NCBI RefSeq assembly: GCF_019375475.1 | Contig: NZ_JAHXGQ010000002.1 | Span: 1 to 64,000, forward strand | DNA from: Saccharothrix obliqua | GTDB taxonomy: Bacteria; Actinomycetota; Actinomycetes; Mycobacteriales; Pseudonocardiaceae | Length of the DNA stretch: 64,000 bases | Reading direction: 5' to 3' | In this document: positions 54,299-63,999 of the stretch, piece by piece | Layout: the number at the start of each line of letters is the position of its first letter | How positions within the stretch are numbered: the first letter of the stretch is position 1 | The notes under the pieces: model-generated | What the model was told of the DNA's origin: nothing | The model's database searches: none | The model's input: only the letters and a program-made list of their open reading frames with translations | Translations under genes and position numbers: made by a program

Positions 54299-56569
54299 AT
54301 GAGCATGGTGTCGCACGTCGCCGACGGGCACGACCTGATCCGCGTGCGCGGCGCGCGGGAGAACAACCTCAAGGGCATCAGCGTCGAGATACCCAAGCGC
54401 AGGCTGACCGTCTTCACCGGCGTCTCCGGCGCGGGCAAGAGTTCGCTGGTGTTCGCCACGATCGCCGCCGAGTCGCTGCGGCTGGTCGACGAGGCACGCG
54501 CCGCGCCGACGCCCGCCCGGCCCGAGGTCGACGCCCTGGAGGGGTTGACCGCCGCGATCGTGGTGGACCAGCGGCGGATGGACGCCGACCCGCGCTCCAC
54601 GGTCGGCACCGCCACCAACGCCGACGCGGTGCTGCGCGTCCTCTTCAGCCGGCTCGGGCAGCCGCACGTCGGTCCGCCGCAGGCGTTCTCCCCCACCGCG
54701 CCCGCGGTCCGGGCGAGCGGCGCGTGCCCGCACTGCGAGGGCCGGGGCACGGTGTCCGTCATCGACCCGACGCAGCTCTACGACGACGCCAAGGCGATCT
54801 CCGAGGGCGCGATCACCATCCCCGGCTGGAAGGCGGACAGCTTCTGGACGGTCCGGGTCTACGCCGAGTCGGGTTTCATCGACCCGGACAAGCCGATCCG
54901 CCGGTACACCAGGCAGGAGCTGCACGACTTCCTGCACCGGGAGCCGACCAGGGTGACCGTGGACGGCGTCGCCCTCACCTACGAGGGCCTGGTGCCGAAG
55001 GTGCGCAAGTCGTTGCTGGCCAAGGACCCGGAGGCGATGCCACCGCACATCCGGGCGTTCGTGGAGCGCGCGGTGACCTTCGCGCCCTGCCCGGCGTGCG
55101 GCGGCACGCGGCTCGGCGCGGCGGCCCGGTCCGCGCGGATCAACGGCGCGAACATCGCCGAGCTGAGCGCGATGCAGGTCAGCGACCTCGCCGAGTGGGT
55201 GCGGGACCTGGTCGCGCCCTCGGCGACCCCGCTGCTCGCGGCGCTGCGGCGGACCCTCGACTCGTTCACCGAGATCGGGCTGGGCTACCTCTCGCTCGAC
55301 CGGCCCGCGGGCACGCTGTCGGGCGGCGAGGCCCAGCGCGTCAAGATGGTGCGCCACCTCGGTTCCACGCTCACCGACGTCACCTACGTGTTCGACGAGC
55401 CCACCACGGGCCTGCACCCGCACGACGTCCAGCGCGTGAACAGGTTGCTGCTCCGGTTACGGGACAAGGGGAACACGGTTCTCGTGGTGGAGCACGAGCC
55501 CGAGACGATCGCGATCGCGGACCACGTCGTGGACCTCGGTCCCGGCGCGGGCGCGGCCGGTGGCGAGGTCTGCTTCACGGGTGGCGTCGAGGGCCTGCGG
55601 GCCAGCGGCACCACCACCGGCCGCCACCTCGGCCACCGCACCCCGCTCAAGGGCCGGGTGCGTGCACCCAGGGGTGCGCTGGAGATCCGCGGCGCGTCGA
55701 AGCACAACCTGCGTGGTGTCGACGTCGACGTCCCGCTGGGTGTGCTGGTCGTCGTCACGGGTGTCGCGGGTGCCGGCAAGAGTTCCCTGATCCGCGGTTC
55801 GATCCCGGCGGAGCGGGGCGTGGTGGCGGTGGACCAGACGCCCATCCGCGGTCCGCGGCGCGGCAACCCGGCCACGTACACCGGGCTGCTCGACCCGATC
55901 CGCAAGGCGTTCGCCAGGGCCAACGGCGTGAAACCCGCGTTGTTCGGCGCTTCGGGGGCGTGTCCGGCCTGTCAAGGCGCGGGCGTCCACGCCGACCCGG
56001 CGATCGCGGTCGTCTGCGAGGAGTGCGACGGCAGGCGGTTCCGGGCGTCGGTGCTGGCGCACCGCCTGGGCGGGCACGACATCGGCGAGGTGCTGGCGAT
56101 GTCGGTCGCCGAGGCCGAGGCGTTCTTCGGCGCGGGCGGGGCACGCACACCCGCGGCGCACGCGATCCTCCGCCGGCTCACCGAGGCCGGCCTGGGCCAC
56201 CTCGCTCTCGACCGGCCGCTGACCACGCTGTCCGGCGGCGAGCGGCAGCGGCTCAAGCTGGCCACGCGCATGGCCGACGACGGCGGTGTCTACGTGCTGG
56301 ACGAACCGACCACGGGCCTGCACCTCGCCGACGTCGCCCGGCTGCTGGACCTGCTCGACCGGCTCGTGGACGACGGCAAGTCGGTCATCGTGATCGAGCA
56401 CCACCAAGCCGTCGTCGCGCACGCCGACTGGGTCATCGACCTCGGCCCCGGCGCGGGTCACCACGGTGGCCGCGTCGTCTTCGAAGGCACCCCGACCGCC
56501 CTCGCCGCCGCCCGCTCCACGCTCACCGGCGAACACCTCGCCGACTACGCGCACCGGTGGATAAGGTGA
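54299..56569 (+). CDS. UvrA-like ABC ATPase (UvrA2/DrrC type)
   Basis: 756 residues, shorter than housekeeping UvrA (about 950). Two ABC halves with Walker [13 protein letters not shown] and [13 protein letters not shown], signatures [12 protein letters not shown] and [12 protein letters not shown], and CxxC zinc modules ([16 protein letters not shown] and CPACQGAG). The length difference fits the paralogue class that lacks the UvrB-binding insertion. Such proteins release DNA-bound drugs and give self-resistance in some producers. GGAGGCGG precedes the ATG. Not the repair uvrA itself. Confidence 0.92.
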   Translation: MSMVSHVADGHDLIRVRGARENNLKGISVEIPKRRLTVFTGVSGAGKSSLVFATIAAESLRLVDEARAAPTPARPEVDALEGLTAAIVVDQRRMDADPRSTVGTATNADAVLRVLFSRLGQPHVGPPQAFSPTAPAVRASGACPHCEGRGTVSVIDPTQLYDDAKAISEGAITIPGWKADSFWTVRVYAESGFIDPDKPIRRYTRQELHDFLHREPTRVTVDGVALTYEGLVPKVRKSLLAKDPEAMPPHIRAFVERAVTFAPCPACGGTRLGAAARSARINGANIAELSAMQVSDLAEWVRDLVAPSATPLLAALRRTLDSFTEIGLGYLSLDRPAGTLSGGEAQRVKMVRHLGSTLTDVTYVFDEPTTGLHPHDVQRVNRLLLRLRDKGNTVLVVEHEPETIAIADHVVDLGPGAGAAGGEVCFTGGVEGLRASGTTTGRHLGHRTPLKGRVRAPRGALEIRGASKHNLRGVDVDVPLGVLVVVTGVAGAGKSSLIRGSIPAERGVVAVDQTPIRGPRRGNPATYTGLLDPIRKAFARANGVKPALFGASGACPACQGAGVHADPAIAVVCEECDGRRFRASVLAHRLGGHDIGEVLAMSVAEAEAFFGAGGARTPAAHAILRRLTEAGLGHLALDRPLTTLSGGERQRLKLATRMADDGGVYVLDEPTTGLHLADVARLLDLLDRLVDDGKSVIVIEHHQAVVAHADWVIDLGPGAGHHGGRVVFEGTPTALAAARSTLTGEHLADYAHRWIR

Positions 56570-56573
56570 TCAC

Positions 56574-57344
56574 ATGGACGAAAGGCGGCTCCTCGGCTCG
56601 TCGTTCGGCAGCGCGGCCGCGGCGTACGCCGAGCACCGCCCGGACTACGCGCGAGCCGCGGCGCGCTGGGCGGTGGAGTTCGCGCCCGGCCCGCGGGTGC
56701 TGGACCTCGGTGCCGGCACCGGCAAGCTGACCGCCACGCTGGTCGCGCTGGGCGTCGACGTCGTCGCGGTGGAGCCCGACCCGGCGATGGTGGCCGAACT
56801 GCGGCACGCGCTGCCGGGGGTCCGCGCCCTGGCGGGCAGCGCCGAGGAGATACCGCTGCCCGACGCGTCCGTGGACGCCGTGCTGGCCGGCAACGCCCTG
56901 CACTGGTTCGACATGGCCGTCGCGGGTCCGGAGATCGCCCGGGTCCTCGCGCCCGGCGGCGTCCTGGCCGGCCTGTGGAACGTCCTGGACGACCGGGTCG
57001 ACTGGGTCGCGGAACTGGAGCGGATCAGCGGGAGCGCGGCCATCGGCCCGCGTGACACGCTGCGTGAGTGGCGTGCGGCGACGGCGGACCTGCACCTCCC
57101 GGGCAGCGGACCCGCCCGGTTCGGCTCGCCGGAGCAGGCCGAGTTCCCGCACGGTCAGCGCCGGACCGCCGATTCCCTCGTCGCGACGCTCGCGACGCGG
57201 GCCGGGGTGCTGGTCATGCCGGCCGGGGACCGGGAGGCCCTGCTCGGCGGTGTCCGCGCTTTCCTCGCGGGCAGGCCGGAAACCGGCCGCGGCGAGTTCA
57301 CCCTGCCGATGCTGACCGGCGTGCTGCGCGCCCGGCGGCGTTGA
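56574..57344 (+). CDS. SAM-dependent methyltransferase
   Basis: 256 residues. Class I methyltransferase fold: motif [16 protein letters not shown] near residues 41-55, acidic EPD after strand 2, and [15 protein letters not shown] for motif IV/post I, as in the methyltransferase-11-type family. Begins 4 bp after the UvrA-like stop, so co-transcribed. Substrate unknown. Confidence 0.9.
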   Translation: MDERRLLGSSFGSAAAAYAEHRPDYARAAARWAVEFAPGPRVLDLGAGTGKLTATLVALGVDVVAVEPDPAMVAELRHALPGVRALAGSAEEIPLPDASVDAVLAGNALHWFDMAVAGPEIARVLAPGGVLAGLWNVLDDRVDWVAELERISGSAAIGPRDTLREWRAATADLHLPGSGPARFGSPEQAEFPHGQRRTADSLVATLATRAGVLVMPAGDREALLGGVRAFLAGRPETGRGEFTLPMLTGVLRARRR

Positions 57345-57356
57345 GGCCGCCGGACC

Positions 57357-58133
57357 TCACAGCGCGGGCACCACCATCGGCGTACCCGTCACGGGATCGG
57401 GGACGACGACGCTCGGCAGCTCGAAGACCTCCTTCATCAGCACCGAGTCCACCACGTCGGACGGCTTGCCCTCGGCGACGACCCGCCCGTCCTTCATCGC
57501 CACCAGGTGATCGGCGTAGCGGGACGCCTGGTTGATGTCGTGCAGCACGGCGACCACCGTGCGACCCCGGTCGCGCAGTCCCGCCAGCAGGGACAGCAGC
57601 TGGTACTGGTGGGTGATGTCGAGGAACGAGGTCGGCTCGTCGAGCAGCAGGTGGGAGGTGTCCTGGGCGAGCACCAGCGCCACCCACACGCGTTGCCGCT
57701 GGCCGCCGGACAGCTCCCGCACCAGCCGGTCGGCCAGGTCCGCGACGCCCGCGACGCGCATCGCGCCGGTCACCGCGTCCTCGTCGGCCGCCGACCAGGT
57801 GGACAGCAGCGACTGGTGCGGGAACCGGCCGCGCGCCACGAGCTGCCGGACGCGGATGTCCTCCGGCGCGACGGGTTCCTGCGGCAGGAACCCGAGCCGG
57901 CGGGCCAGCGCCTTGCTCTGGTAGGAGCCGATCTCGCGGTCGTCGAAGACCACCTGCCCCTCGGCCGGGCGCAGCAGCCGGACGAACGTCCGCAACAGCG
58001 TCGACTTGCCGCACGCGTTGGGGCCGACGATGGCGGTGAACGCGCCGTCCGGGACGTCGACGCTCAACCGCGTCGACACGACGCGTTCGCCATAGCGCAG
58101 GGTGACGTCCTGCGCGGACAACAACGCGGTCAC
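57357..58133 (-). CDS. ABC transporter ATPase for ferric siderophore uptake (FecE/FepC-like)
   Basis: 258 residues from GTG 58133. Walker A VGPNACGKSTLL, Q-loop FLPQEP, signature ELSGGQRQRVWVAL, Walker B HLLLDEPTSFLD, H-loop VLHDINQA. It powers uptake through the two FecCD permeases. Last gene of the leftward operon; overlaps the permease stop (GTGA). Convergent with the methyltransferase (12 bp between stops). Confidence 0.96.
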   Translation of the reverse strand: MTALLSAQDVTLRYGERVVSTRLSVDVPDGAFTAIVGPNACGKSTLLRTFVRLLRPAEGQVVFDDREIGSYQSKALARRLGFLPQEPVAPEDIRVRQLVARGRFPHQSLLSTWSAADEDAVTGAMRVAGVADLADRLVRELSGGQRQRVWVALVLAQDTSHLLLDEPTSFLDITHQYQLLSLLAGLRDRGRTVVAVLHDINQASRYADHLVAMKDGRVVAEGKPSDVVDSVLMKEVFELPSVVVPDPVTGTPMVVPAL

Positions 58134-59152
58134 GAGCGCCGCACCTCCTTTGCGAGCAACCACATCAGGTAGCAGCCGCCGATGGCGGTGCTCACCACGC
58201 CGACCGGCAGGGCGACGGGCGCGAGCAGCAGCTGCGCCACGAGGTCCGCGCCGAGCAGCAGGACGGCGCCGGTCAGCGCGGCGGGCAGCAGCGGGATGCC
58301 GGGCGCGCCGGCCAGCCGCCTGCCGATCTGCGGTGCCGCCAGCGCGATGAACGCGATGGGCCCGGCGACGGCGGTCACGGTGGCCGTGCAGCCGACGCCG
58401 ATGAGCACGAGCTGCACGCGCAGCGGTTCCAGGCGGACGCCGGTGGTGACCGCGAGGGCCGGGTCCAGCGCCGCCTGCCGCGCGTCGAGCGACCGCACGG
58501 ACAACAGCACCAGCAGGACGGCGATGATCGCGAACGGGATGGCCAGGTCGTCCCAGTCGACGCCGTTGAGGGAACCCGCGTTCCACCCGACGGCCGCCAT
58601 CGCGACCTCCAGCTCGGCCCGCAGCACGATCCACGAGTTGAGGGCGGTGAGCGTCGCGTTGACGGCGATGCCGATCACCACCAGCCGCAGCCCGGACACG
58701 CCGCCGCCCAGCGACAGCACGTACACGACGGCCGCCGTGAGCACACCGCCCAGCACGGAGCTGAACGCCAGTTGCGCGGACGTCCCGGACAGCACGGTGA
58801 TGGCGATGAGCGCACCGGTGTACGCGCCCGCGTCCAGGCCGATCACGTCGGGGCTGCCCATCGGGTTGCGGGTGGTGCCCTGGAAGATCGCACCCGCCAC
58901 GCCCAGCGCCACGCCGAACACGACCGCCGCCAGCACGCGTGGCAGCCGCCAGTCGCGGATCACCACGTTCGAACCGCCCCGCGCGCCGGTCAGCGCGTCG
59001 AACACCTTCGCCGGGCTCGCCCACGTCGGCCCGTAGCAGAGCCCGAGCAGCGCCAGCACCGCGATCGCCAGCACCAGGGCGGCGACCACCACCAGGGGCC
59101 GCCGTTCGAGGCGGGCCGAGAACGGGCCCTTGCGCACCACGAGAGCGTTCAC
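58130..59152 (-). CDS. FecCD family siderophore permease (second)
   Basis: 340 residues from GTG 59152, about ten hydrophobic segments. Family signatures RLPRVLAAVVFGVALGVAG and GPIAFIALAAPQIGRRLAG are present. It forms the membrane channel with the paralogue at 59149-60147. Overlapping starts and stops (4 bases) keep the operon tightly coupled. Confidence 0.96.
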   Translation of the reverse strand: MNALVVRKGPFSARLERRPLVVVAALVLAIAVLALLGLCYGPTWASPAKVFDALTGARGGSNVVIRDWRLPRVLAAVVFGVALGVAGAIFQGTTRNPMGSPDVIGLDAGAYTGALIAITVLSGTSAQLAFSSVLGGVLTAAVVYVLSLGGGVSGLRLVVIGIAVNATLTALNSWIVLRAELEVAMAAVGWNAGSLNGVDWDDLAIPFAIIAVLLVLLSVRSLDARQAALDPALAVTTGVRLEPLRVQLVLIGVGCTATVTAVAGPIAFIALAAPQIGRRLAGAPGIPLLPAALTGAVLLLGADLVAQLLLAPVALPVGVVSTAIGGCYLMWLLAKEVRRS

Positions 59153-60147
59153 AGCGGCGCCGCCCCGTACCGCCGGACGGCCCAGATCAGCACCGGACCG
59201 CCGAGGAACGCGGTCACCACCGCCACCGGCACCTCGCCGGTGGGCAGCAGGACGCGCGCGCCGATGTCGGACACCAGCAGCAGCACCGGACCGAGCACGG
59301 CGGCGAACGCCACCATCCACGGCACCGACGCGCCCGCCAGCCGCCGCGCCAGGTGCGGCACCATCAGGCCGACGAACAGGATCGGCCCGGCGATCGCGGT
59401 CGCCGCGCCGGCCAGCACGGTGATCAGCGCCAGCGCCGCCAACCGCACGCGGGCCACGTTGGCGCCCAGGCCGTGCGCGGTGCTCTCGCCCAGCGCGACC
59501 ACGTCGAGGTGCCTGCTCAGCAGCAGCGCGCACACCACGGCGACGGCGATCACCGCCAGCGGCAGCCCGTTCGGCGACTGCTCCCGGCCGGCCAGCGAGC
59601 CGACCGCCCAGAACCGGTACACGTCGAACACGTTCGGCATCAGCAGGCGCATCCCGAGGGACACGCCCGCCAGCACCGAGCTGAGCGCCACGCCGGTCAG
59701 CACCAGGCGCAGCGGCGAACCCCGGCCGACCGAGTAGACCAGCAGGGTCGCCGCGACCGCGCCGAGCACGGCCACCAGCAGCTCGCCCAACGAGGACGAG
59801 GCCAGCCCGACGGCCGAGCCGACCGTGATCGCGAAACCCGCGCCCGCCGTCACGCCGAGCACACCCGGCTCGGCGAGCGGGTTGCGCGACAACACCTGCA
59901 CGAGCACGCCCGCCACGGCGAGCGCGGCGCCCGCGCCGAGGGCCAGGACGGCACGCGGCACCCGGATGTCGCGGACCACCAGGTGGTCGCTCGACCCGTC
60001 GAAGTCCAGCAGTGCCCGGACGACGTCGGCGGGTGCGACGGCGTGCGCGCCGACGCCGATGCTCAGCACCGCCACCCCGGCCAGGACGGCCAGGGCGACG
60101 AGCAGCCCGACGACGAGCGCGCCCGGCCCGCGGCGCGGACGCGTCAC
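59149..60147 (-). CDS. FecCD family siderophore permease (first)
   Basis: 332 residues from GTG 60147. Hydrophobic throughout with VRDIRVPRAVLALGAGAAL, SRNPLAEPGVLGVTAGAG and GPILFVGLMVPHLARRLAG, the FecCD pattern. The frame is open further upstream into the binding-protein gene but without membrane character, so GTG at the overlap is preferred. Confidence 0.96.
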   Translation of the reverse strand: MTRPRRGPGALVVGLLVALAVLAGVAVLSIGVGAHAVAPADVVRALLDFDGSSDHLVVRDIRVPRAVLALGAGAALAVAGVLVQVLSRNPLAEPGVLGVTAGAGFAITVGSAVGLASSSLGELLVAVLGAVAATLLVYSVGRGSPLRLVLTGVALSSVLAGVSLGMRLLMPNVFDVYRFWAVGSLAGREQSPNGLPLAVIAVAVVCALLLSRHLDVVALGESTAHGLGANVARVRLAALALITVLAGAATAIAGPILFVGLMVPHLARRLAGASVPWMVAFAAVLGPVLLLVSDIGARVLLPTGEVPVAVVTAFLGGPVLIWAVRRYGAAPL

Positions 60148-61142
60148 CGGTTCAGCAGCGGCGTGAGCGCCTCGTCCGCCGCGTCCAGGGTCCTCATCGC
60201 CGACCGGTAGGTGGCCGCCTCGGTGTAGCGCAGCGGGAACACCTTCCCCGCCTTGACCGCGGGCAGCTCCTTCCACAGCGGCGAGTCGAGCGCGTACTGG
60301 ACCGGCGGCGGCACCGAGCCGTCGGGCTTGACCGAGTAGGTGATGACCTCGGCGTCGGCGAACGCGGCGGGCAGCTCCTCGATCGACGGGTACTCGCTGA
60401 CGTCCTTCGAGCCGCCGCCCTTGACCTTGACCTCGCCGTAGTAGGTCGCGCCCATGTCCTGCACCACGTTCGTGCCCCAGGAACCGTTGAACTCGCGCTG
60501 GAAGTTGCCCTTGGCGACCTCGCCGTACGCGCCGACGTGACCCAGCTTCAGGCCGGGCAGCACCGCGGCGTACTTCTCCGCGAGCTTCTTGGCCTTGGCC
60601 TGGTACTCGTCGCGGACGGCGTCGAACGCCGCGAGCGAGCCCGCCGCGTCGGCCTGCTTGCGGGACAGCTCACGCCACATCGACGGCACCGACGGGCCGA
60701 TGGCGACGACGGGCGCGATCTGCTCCAGCCGCTTGAGGTCGATGTCGGCCAGCACGGGCTTGGGCACGCCGATCACGATCAGGTCGGGGTCGGCCTGCGC
60801 GACCGCCTCGTAGTTGGTCTCGGCGGCCGTCTCGCCCGCGATCTTCGGCAGCTCCTCGTACCGCTTGCGGTCCTCGTCGCTCATCAGCGGGATGCCGCGC
60901 TGCCACGTCGAGATCCCGACCAGCGGCGCGTCGGCCTCCAGCATGGCGGGCACGGCGTACCCGGTGGCGACGACGCGCTTCGGCGCGACCGGGATCGTGA
61001 TGTCGCCGTTGTCGGCGGTGAACACCCGGGTCTGCGCTTCGGCCGCCGGTGCCTGCTCGGCATCACCGGAGCCGCAGCCGGCGACCACGGCGAGGGCGAG
61101 CGCGAGCGCGCCGGCGATTTTGGGGGATCTGGCGATGGGCAT
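60144..61142 (-). CDS. Ferric siderophore-binding lipoprotein
   Basis: 332 residues. Lipoprotein signal with lipobox AVVAGC (Cys 23), then a periplasmic-binding domain of the FecB/FhuD type (PKRVVATGYAVPAMLEADAP, DPDLIVIGVPKPVL, LGHVGAYGE). It captures ferri-siderophore outside the membrane. AAGGAAAAG precedes the ATG. No siderophore biosynthesis genes are in the window, so it may import a xenosiderophore or one made elsewhere. Confidence 0.95.
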   Translation of the reverse strand: MPIARSPKIAGALALALAVVAGCGSGDAEQAPAAEAQTRVFTADNGDITIPVAPKRVVATGYAVPAMLEADAPLVGISTWQRGIPLMSDEDRKRYEELPKIAGETAAETNYEAVAQADPDLIVIGVPKPVLADIDLKRLEQIAPVVAIGPSVPSMWRELSRKQADAAGSLAAFDAVRDEYQAKAKKLAEKYAAVLPGLKLGHVGAYGEVAKGNFQREFNGSWGTNVVQDMGATYYGEVKVKGGGSKDVSEYPSIEELPAAFADAEVITYSVKPDGSVPPPVQYALDSPLWKELPAVKAGKVFPLRYTEAATYRSAMRTLDAADEALTPLLNR

Positions 61143-61174
61143 GGCTTTTCCTTGCTGTTGTTGCCGTTGGAGGT

Positions 61175-62098
61175 CTAGTGGTCGTGGTGCTCGTGGTCGT
61201 CGTCGTCGAAGTCGGCGACCCCGCGCTTCCAGTAGCCGGTGATGTCGTGGTCGGCCTTGGCGAGGCCGAGTTCGTCGCGCACCCACCGGCGCAGCGGTTT
61301 GATCGAGCCCGCTTCGCCCGCGACCCACGCGTACACCCGTTCCCCGTCCGGGACGCGGACCGCGCGCACCGCGTCGGCCAGGAGGCCGCTCGCACCGGCC
61401 GGCACGTCGCCGCGGTGCAGCCAGCGCACCTCGAACCCGGTGGGCGCGGCCAGCTCGATCTCCTCGTCGGGACCGGCGACCTCGATGAACGCCCAGCCGG
61501 CCGCGTCGCGCGGCAGCTCCTCCAGCCACCGGGCGATGGCGGGCAGCGCGGTGATGTCGCCCGCGAGCAGGTAGCGGTCGTAGTTGTGCGGCACGATCAG
61601 GCCACCGGGCGGCCCGGCGACGTGCACGGTGTCGCCCGGCCGGGCGGCGAGCGCCCAGTCCGAGCCGAGCCCGCCCTCGTGCAGGGCGACGTCGACGTCC
61701 AGCTCACCGGTCTCCGGGTCGTAGCGGCGCACCGTGTACTCGCGGGAGGTGGGCGACGGCTTGGGCCAGCGCAGCATGTGGCCGTCCGGCACGGGCAGGC
61801 GCAGCGTGCCGTCCGGTTCCGGGAACAGGAACTTCACGTGCTCGTCGGGCGAGTGGGCCTCGAACCCCGCCGTCCCGGGCCCGCCGAGGGTGACGCGCAG
61901 CAGCCCCGAGCCGACCATCGCGGTGCGGACCACGGCCGCCTCCCGGACGTGGATCGGGTAGCCGACCTTCTCCGCACCCCGGCCCGCGCGCACCTCGGCG
62001 ATGCGCTCCAGGTGCCGGTGGCGGTGGTCGGTCCGCCCCCGGCGCGCGGTGTCGGCGGGCGGCGAGGACTCCGGTGGCATCCCCTGGGTGGTGCTCAA
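61175..62098 (-). CDS. Siderophore-interacting protein (ferric-siderophore reductase)
   Basis: 307 residues. FAD-binding ferredoxin-reductase fold with SREYTVRRYDPETGELDVDV (the RxYT flavin motif) and VAGPPGGLIVPHNYDRYLLA. It reduces imported ferri-siderophore to release iron, using NAD(P)H. The C-terminus ends in an Asp/His tail, DFDDDDHEHHDH. Start uncertain: TTG 62098 has GGGAG upstream, ATG 62080 is possible, and GTG 62227 with GGAAGGG would add 43 low-complexity residues. First gene of the uptake operon, under the iron box at 62323. Confidence 0.9.
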   Translation of the reverse strand: MSTTQGMPPESSPPADTARRGRTDHRHRHLERIAEVRAGRGAEKVGYPIHVREAAVVRTAMVGSGLLRVTLGGPGTAGFEAHSPDEHVKFLFPEPDGTLRLPVPDGHMLRWPKPSPTSREYTVRRYDPETGELDVDVALHEGGLGSDWALAARPGDTVHVAGPPGGLIVPHNYDRYLLAGDITALPAIARWLEELPRDAAGWAFIEVAGPDEEIELAAPTGFEVRWLHRGDVPAGASGLLADAVRAVRVPDGERVYAWVAGEAGSIKPLRRWVRDELGLAKADHDITGYWKRGVADFDDDDHEHHDH

Positions 62099-62411
62099 CG
62101 TGGTGCTCCCGCGTGGTTTCGGGGCCGGCGCGCGCCGGCGGGTGGTGTCGCCGCGGTGGTGCGGTCGACCGGGTGCCGCCCGGGTCGCGGCCTCGCACGG
62201 GCCGGCGACCCGCGTCCGGGCGGTCACGGCAATCCCTTCCAGCCAAGCGAAAGCGTTGCCGCGGTGCCGCACCCGGACGCACGCGGTGCCACCGTTCGGC
62301 GGTACCCGCGGCGGTGCTCGGTTTAGGGGAACCTAACCTAAGGAAGCGGTCTGGTCCAGCCTCCGCGATCTCTCCCACACCGATCACCGGCAGGCTCAGT
62401 ACCCTCCGGAC
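62099..62411. promoter_or_regulatory. Iron box (62323-62341) and operon leader
   Basis: On the minus strand the 19-mer at 62341-62323 starts TTAGGTTAG and ends CCCTAA; it matches the DtxR/IdeR consensus at about 16 of 19 positions. It lies upstream of the uptake operon and also upstream of the divergent gene at 62412. Iron-replete repression of the operon is expected. The remaining leader has no other recognised element. Confidence 0.8.
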
Positions 62412-62897
62412 ATGTCCGATGACGGTCTGGTCGAACTGCGCCCCGTGGGCCGCGGCCCGAACCTGCTGTGGCGGCTGCTCAGCGTGGCGGCGGCGGCGAC
62501 CGGTCCGGTCATCGCGTGGTTCGGCCACCGCGAGGCGGGCACCGACTCGGCGCAGTTCTACGTGGGCGGTGTGCTGGCGTTGTTCCTCGTGCCGACGGGG
62601 ATCGGCATGTGGCGCGCCACCAGCCGCGCCCGGCGGCGGCTGCTGCGGCTCGACGCCGTCGGGTTACCCGCCGTCGGCGAGGTGCTGACGGCGGAGAGCG
62701 ACGGCGGAGAGATGCCGGACGTGGTCATGGCGGTGCGGATCAGCGGCCCGGACGTGCCGCCGTTCGAGGTCACCGTCACCGCCCGACCCGGGCCCACCAC
62801 CACACCGGGCTCCCGGCTCACCGTCCTGGTCGACCCGGCCGACGGCTCGTACCTGATCCGCGACTTCGACGACGCGGACTTCTTCCCCGGCGACTGA
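62412..62897 (+). CDS. Two-helix membrane protein, DUF3592-like
   Basis: 161 residues. Two membrane segments (LLSVAAAATGPVIAW and YVGGVLALFLVPTGIGMW), then a soluble beta-rich domain with VGEVLTAESDGGEMPD and RLTVLVDPADGSYLIRD, like DUF3592-type proteins. Divergent from the siderophore operon across the iron box, but not obviously iron-related. Function unknown. Confidence 0.7.
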   Translation: MSDDGLVELRPVGRGPNLLWRLLSVAAAATGPVIAWFGHREAGTDSAQFYVGGVLALFLVPTGIGMWRATSRARRRLLRLDAVGLPAVGEVLTAESDGGEMPDVVMAVRISGPDVPPFEVTVTARPGPTTTPGSRLTVLVDPADGSYLIRDFDDADFFPGD

Positions 62898-62904
62898 GCC
62901 GGGC

Positions 62905-63303
62905 TCAGAGCGCCGGGGTCGGGCTGAGCACCCAGCGGCCGTCGTGCTCGACGACGTTGCAGGCGAAGGCGAAGACCCGATCGGCGTCCGACACCACGAC
63001 CTGCTGACGCCCCGTGGCACCCGTGCGCAGCGACACGGAGACATCGTGCAACCCGACGGCGTCCAACTCCGCGAGGTACGCGGCGGTGAACCGGTCCAGG
63101 TCCGCGGGCGCGTGGTCGAACAGGCCGCCCAGGGCGTCCGCGTCCCGGGAGTCGAGCGCGGCCTCCAACGCGGACGCCAGCGCCTCCGGCGACGCGGCGC
63201 CGGGCTCCGGCGCACCGGAGATCATCACCGCGAGGGCCAGGACCCAGCCCGCGATCACGGTGATCGAGACCAGCAGCACCACCTTCCGGCGCACGGGCTT
63301 CAC
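62905..63303 (-). CDS. Membrane-anchored NTF2-like hypothetical protein
   Basis: 132 residues. One N-terminal membrane segment (VVLLVSITVIAGWVLALAVM) and an extracytoplasmic domain starting LASALEAALDSRDADALGGL, in the style of secreted NTF2-like or lumazine-type domains, with VVVSDADRVFAFACNVVEHD. Convergent with 62412-62897. Function unknown. Confidence 0.7.
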   Translation of the reverse strand: MKPVRRKVVLLVSITVIAGWVLALAVMISGAPEPGAASPEALASALEAALDSRDADALGGLFDHAPADLDRFTAAYLAELDAVGLHDVSVSLRTGATGRQQVVVSDADRVFAFACNVVEHDGRWVLSPTPAL

Positions 63304-63333
63304 CTCCTGCCGTGATCGGGTCGTCCGCGGTGC

Positions 63334-63999
63334 TCAGTCGCCGGGGGCCGACCTCCGGGCGAGTTCGGCCTCCAGGCGGCCGATGCGCTCCTCGTAGGCG
63401 GCGAGCGCGCCGAACCGGGCCCGGATGCGCGCGTGCTCGGCCATGACCTCGCGCACGAGGGACCGCGCGGCGGCGTCCTCCACCGGCGGCGGCACGTGGT
63501 GCTCGGCCGGCGGCTCGTCGGCGTGCGACCGCGCGCGGTCTCCCGCCGGCGACCCGTCCCCGGCCGGCGCACCCTCGACAGGCGGCTGCGGGCGACGGGC
63601 GACGGGCACCTCCTCCGCGGACGGTTGTTCGCGATCCCCTGCCGGCGACCCGCCTGCCGGGGATCGCCGGCGGTGGTCGGCCTCCAGGCCCGCCAGTCGC
63701 ACCTCCACCGCAGCCACCTGCTCCGGCACCAGCCGGGTGTGGTGCTCCAGGTTCTCCACCCGCACGCGCGTCTCCGCCAGCGCCGCCCGCAGCTCCGCGA
63801 TCTCGTCGCGCAGTTCGGCGACGTCCGCGCGCAGCGGGTCCGCCAGGCGCTCGGCGTGCTCGACCGCCCGCGCCGCGGCGTGGTCGGCCGCTCGCGCGGC
63901 GATGACCTCCACGCGCGGGCGGAGCCGCCGCCAGACCGGTGCGCCCGCGCGGGCGGCGGCGTGGCGCAGCGCGTCCTTGACCTTGTCCGGGTTGGTCAT
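63334..63999 (-). CDS. Coiled-coil hypothetical protein
   Basis: 221 residues. Two predicted coiled coils (about 45-110, with ELRDEIAELRAALAETRVRV, and about 175-215, with ALAAYEERIGRLEAELARR) flank a Pro/Gly-rich linker with the repeated string SPAGD. No signal peptide. ATG 63999 sits one base from the window edge, so whether it is the true start cannot be judged. Function unknown. Confidence 0.75.
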   Translation of the reverse strand: MTNPDKVKDALRHAAARAGAPVWRRLRPRVEVIAARAADHAAARAVEHAERLADPLRADVAELRDEIAELRAALAETRVRVENLEHHTRLVPEQVAAVEVRLAGLEADHRRRSPAGGSPAGDREQPSAEEVPVARRPQPPVEGAPAGDGSPAGDRARSHADEPPAEHHVPPPVEDAAARSLVREVMAEHARIRARFGALAAYEERIGRLEAELARRSAPGD

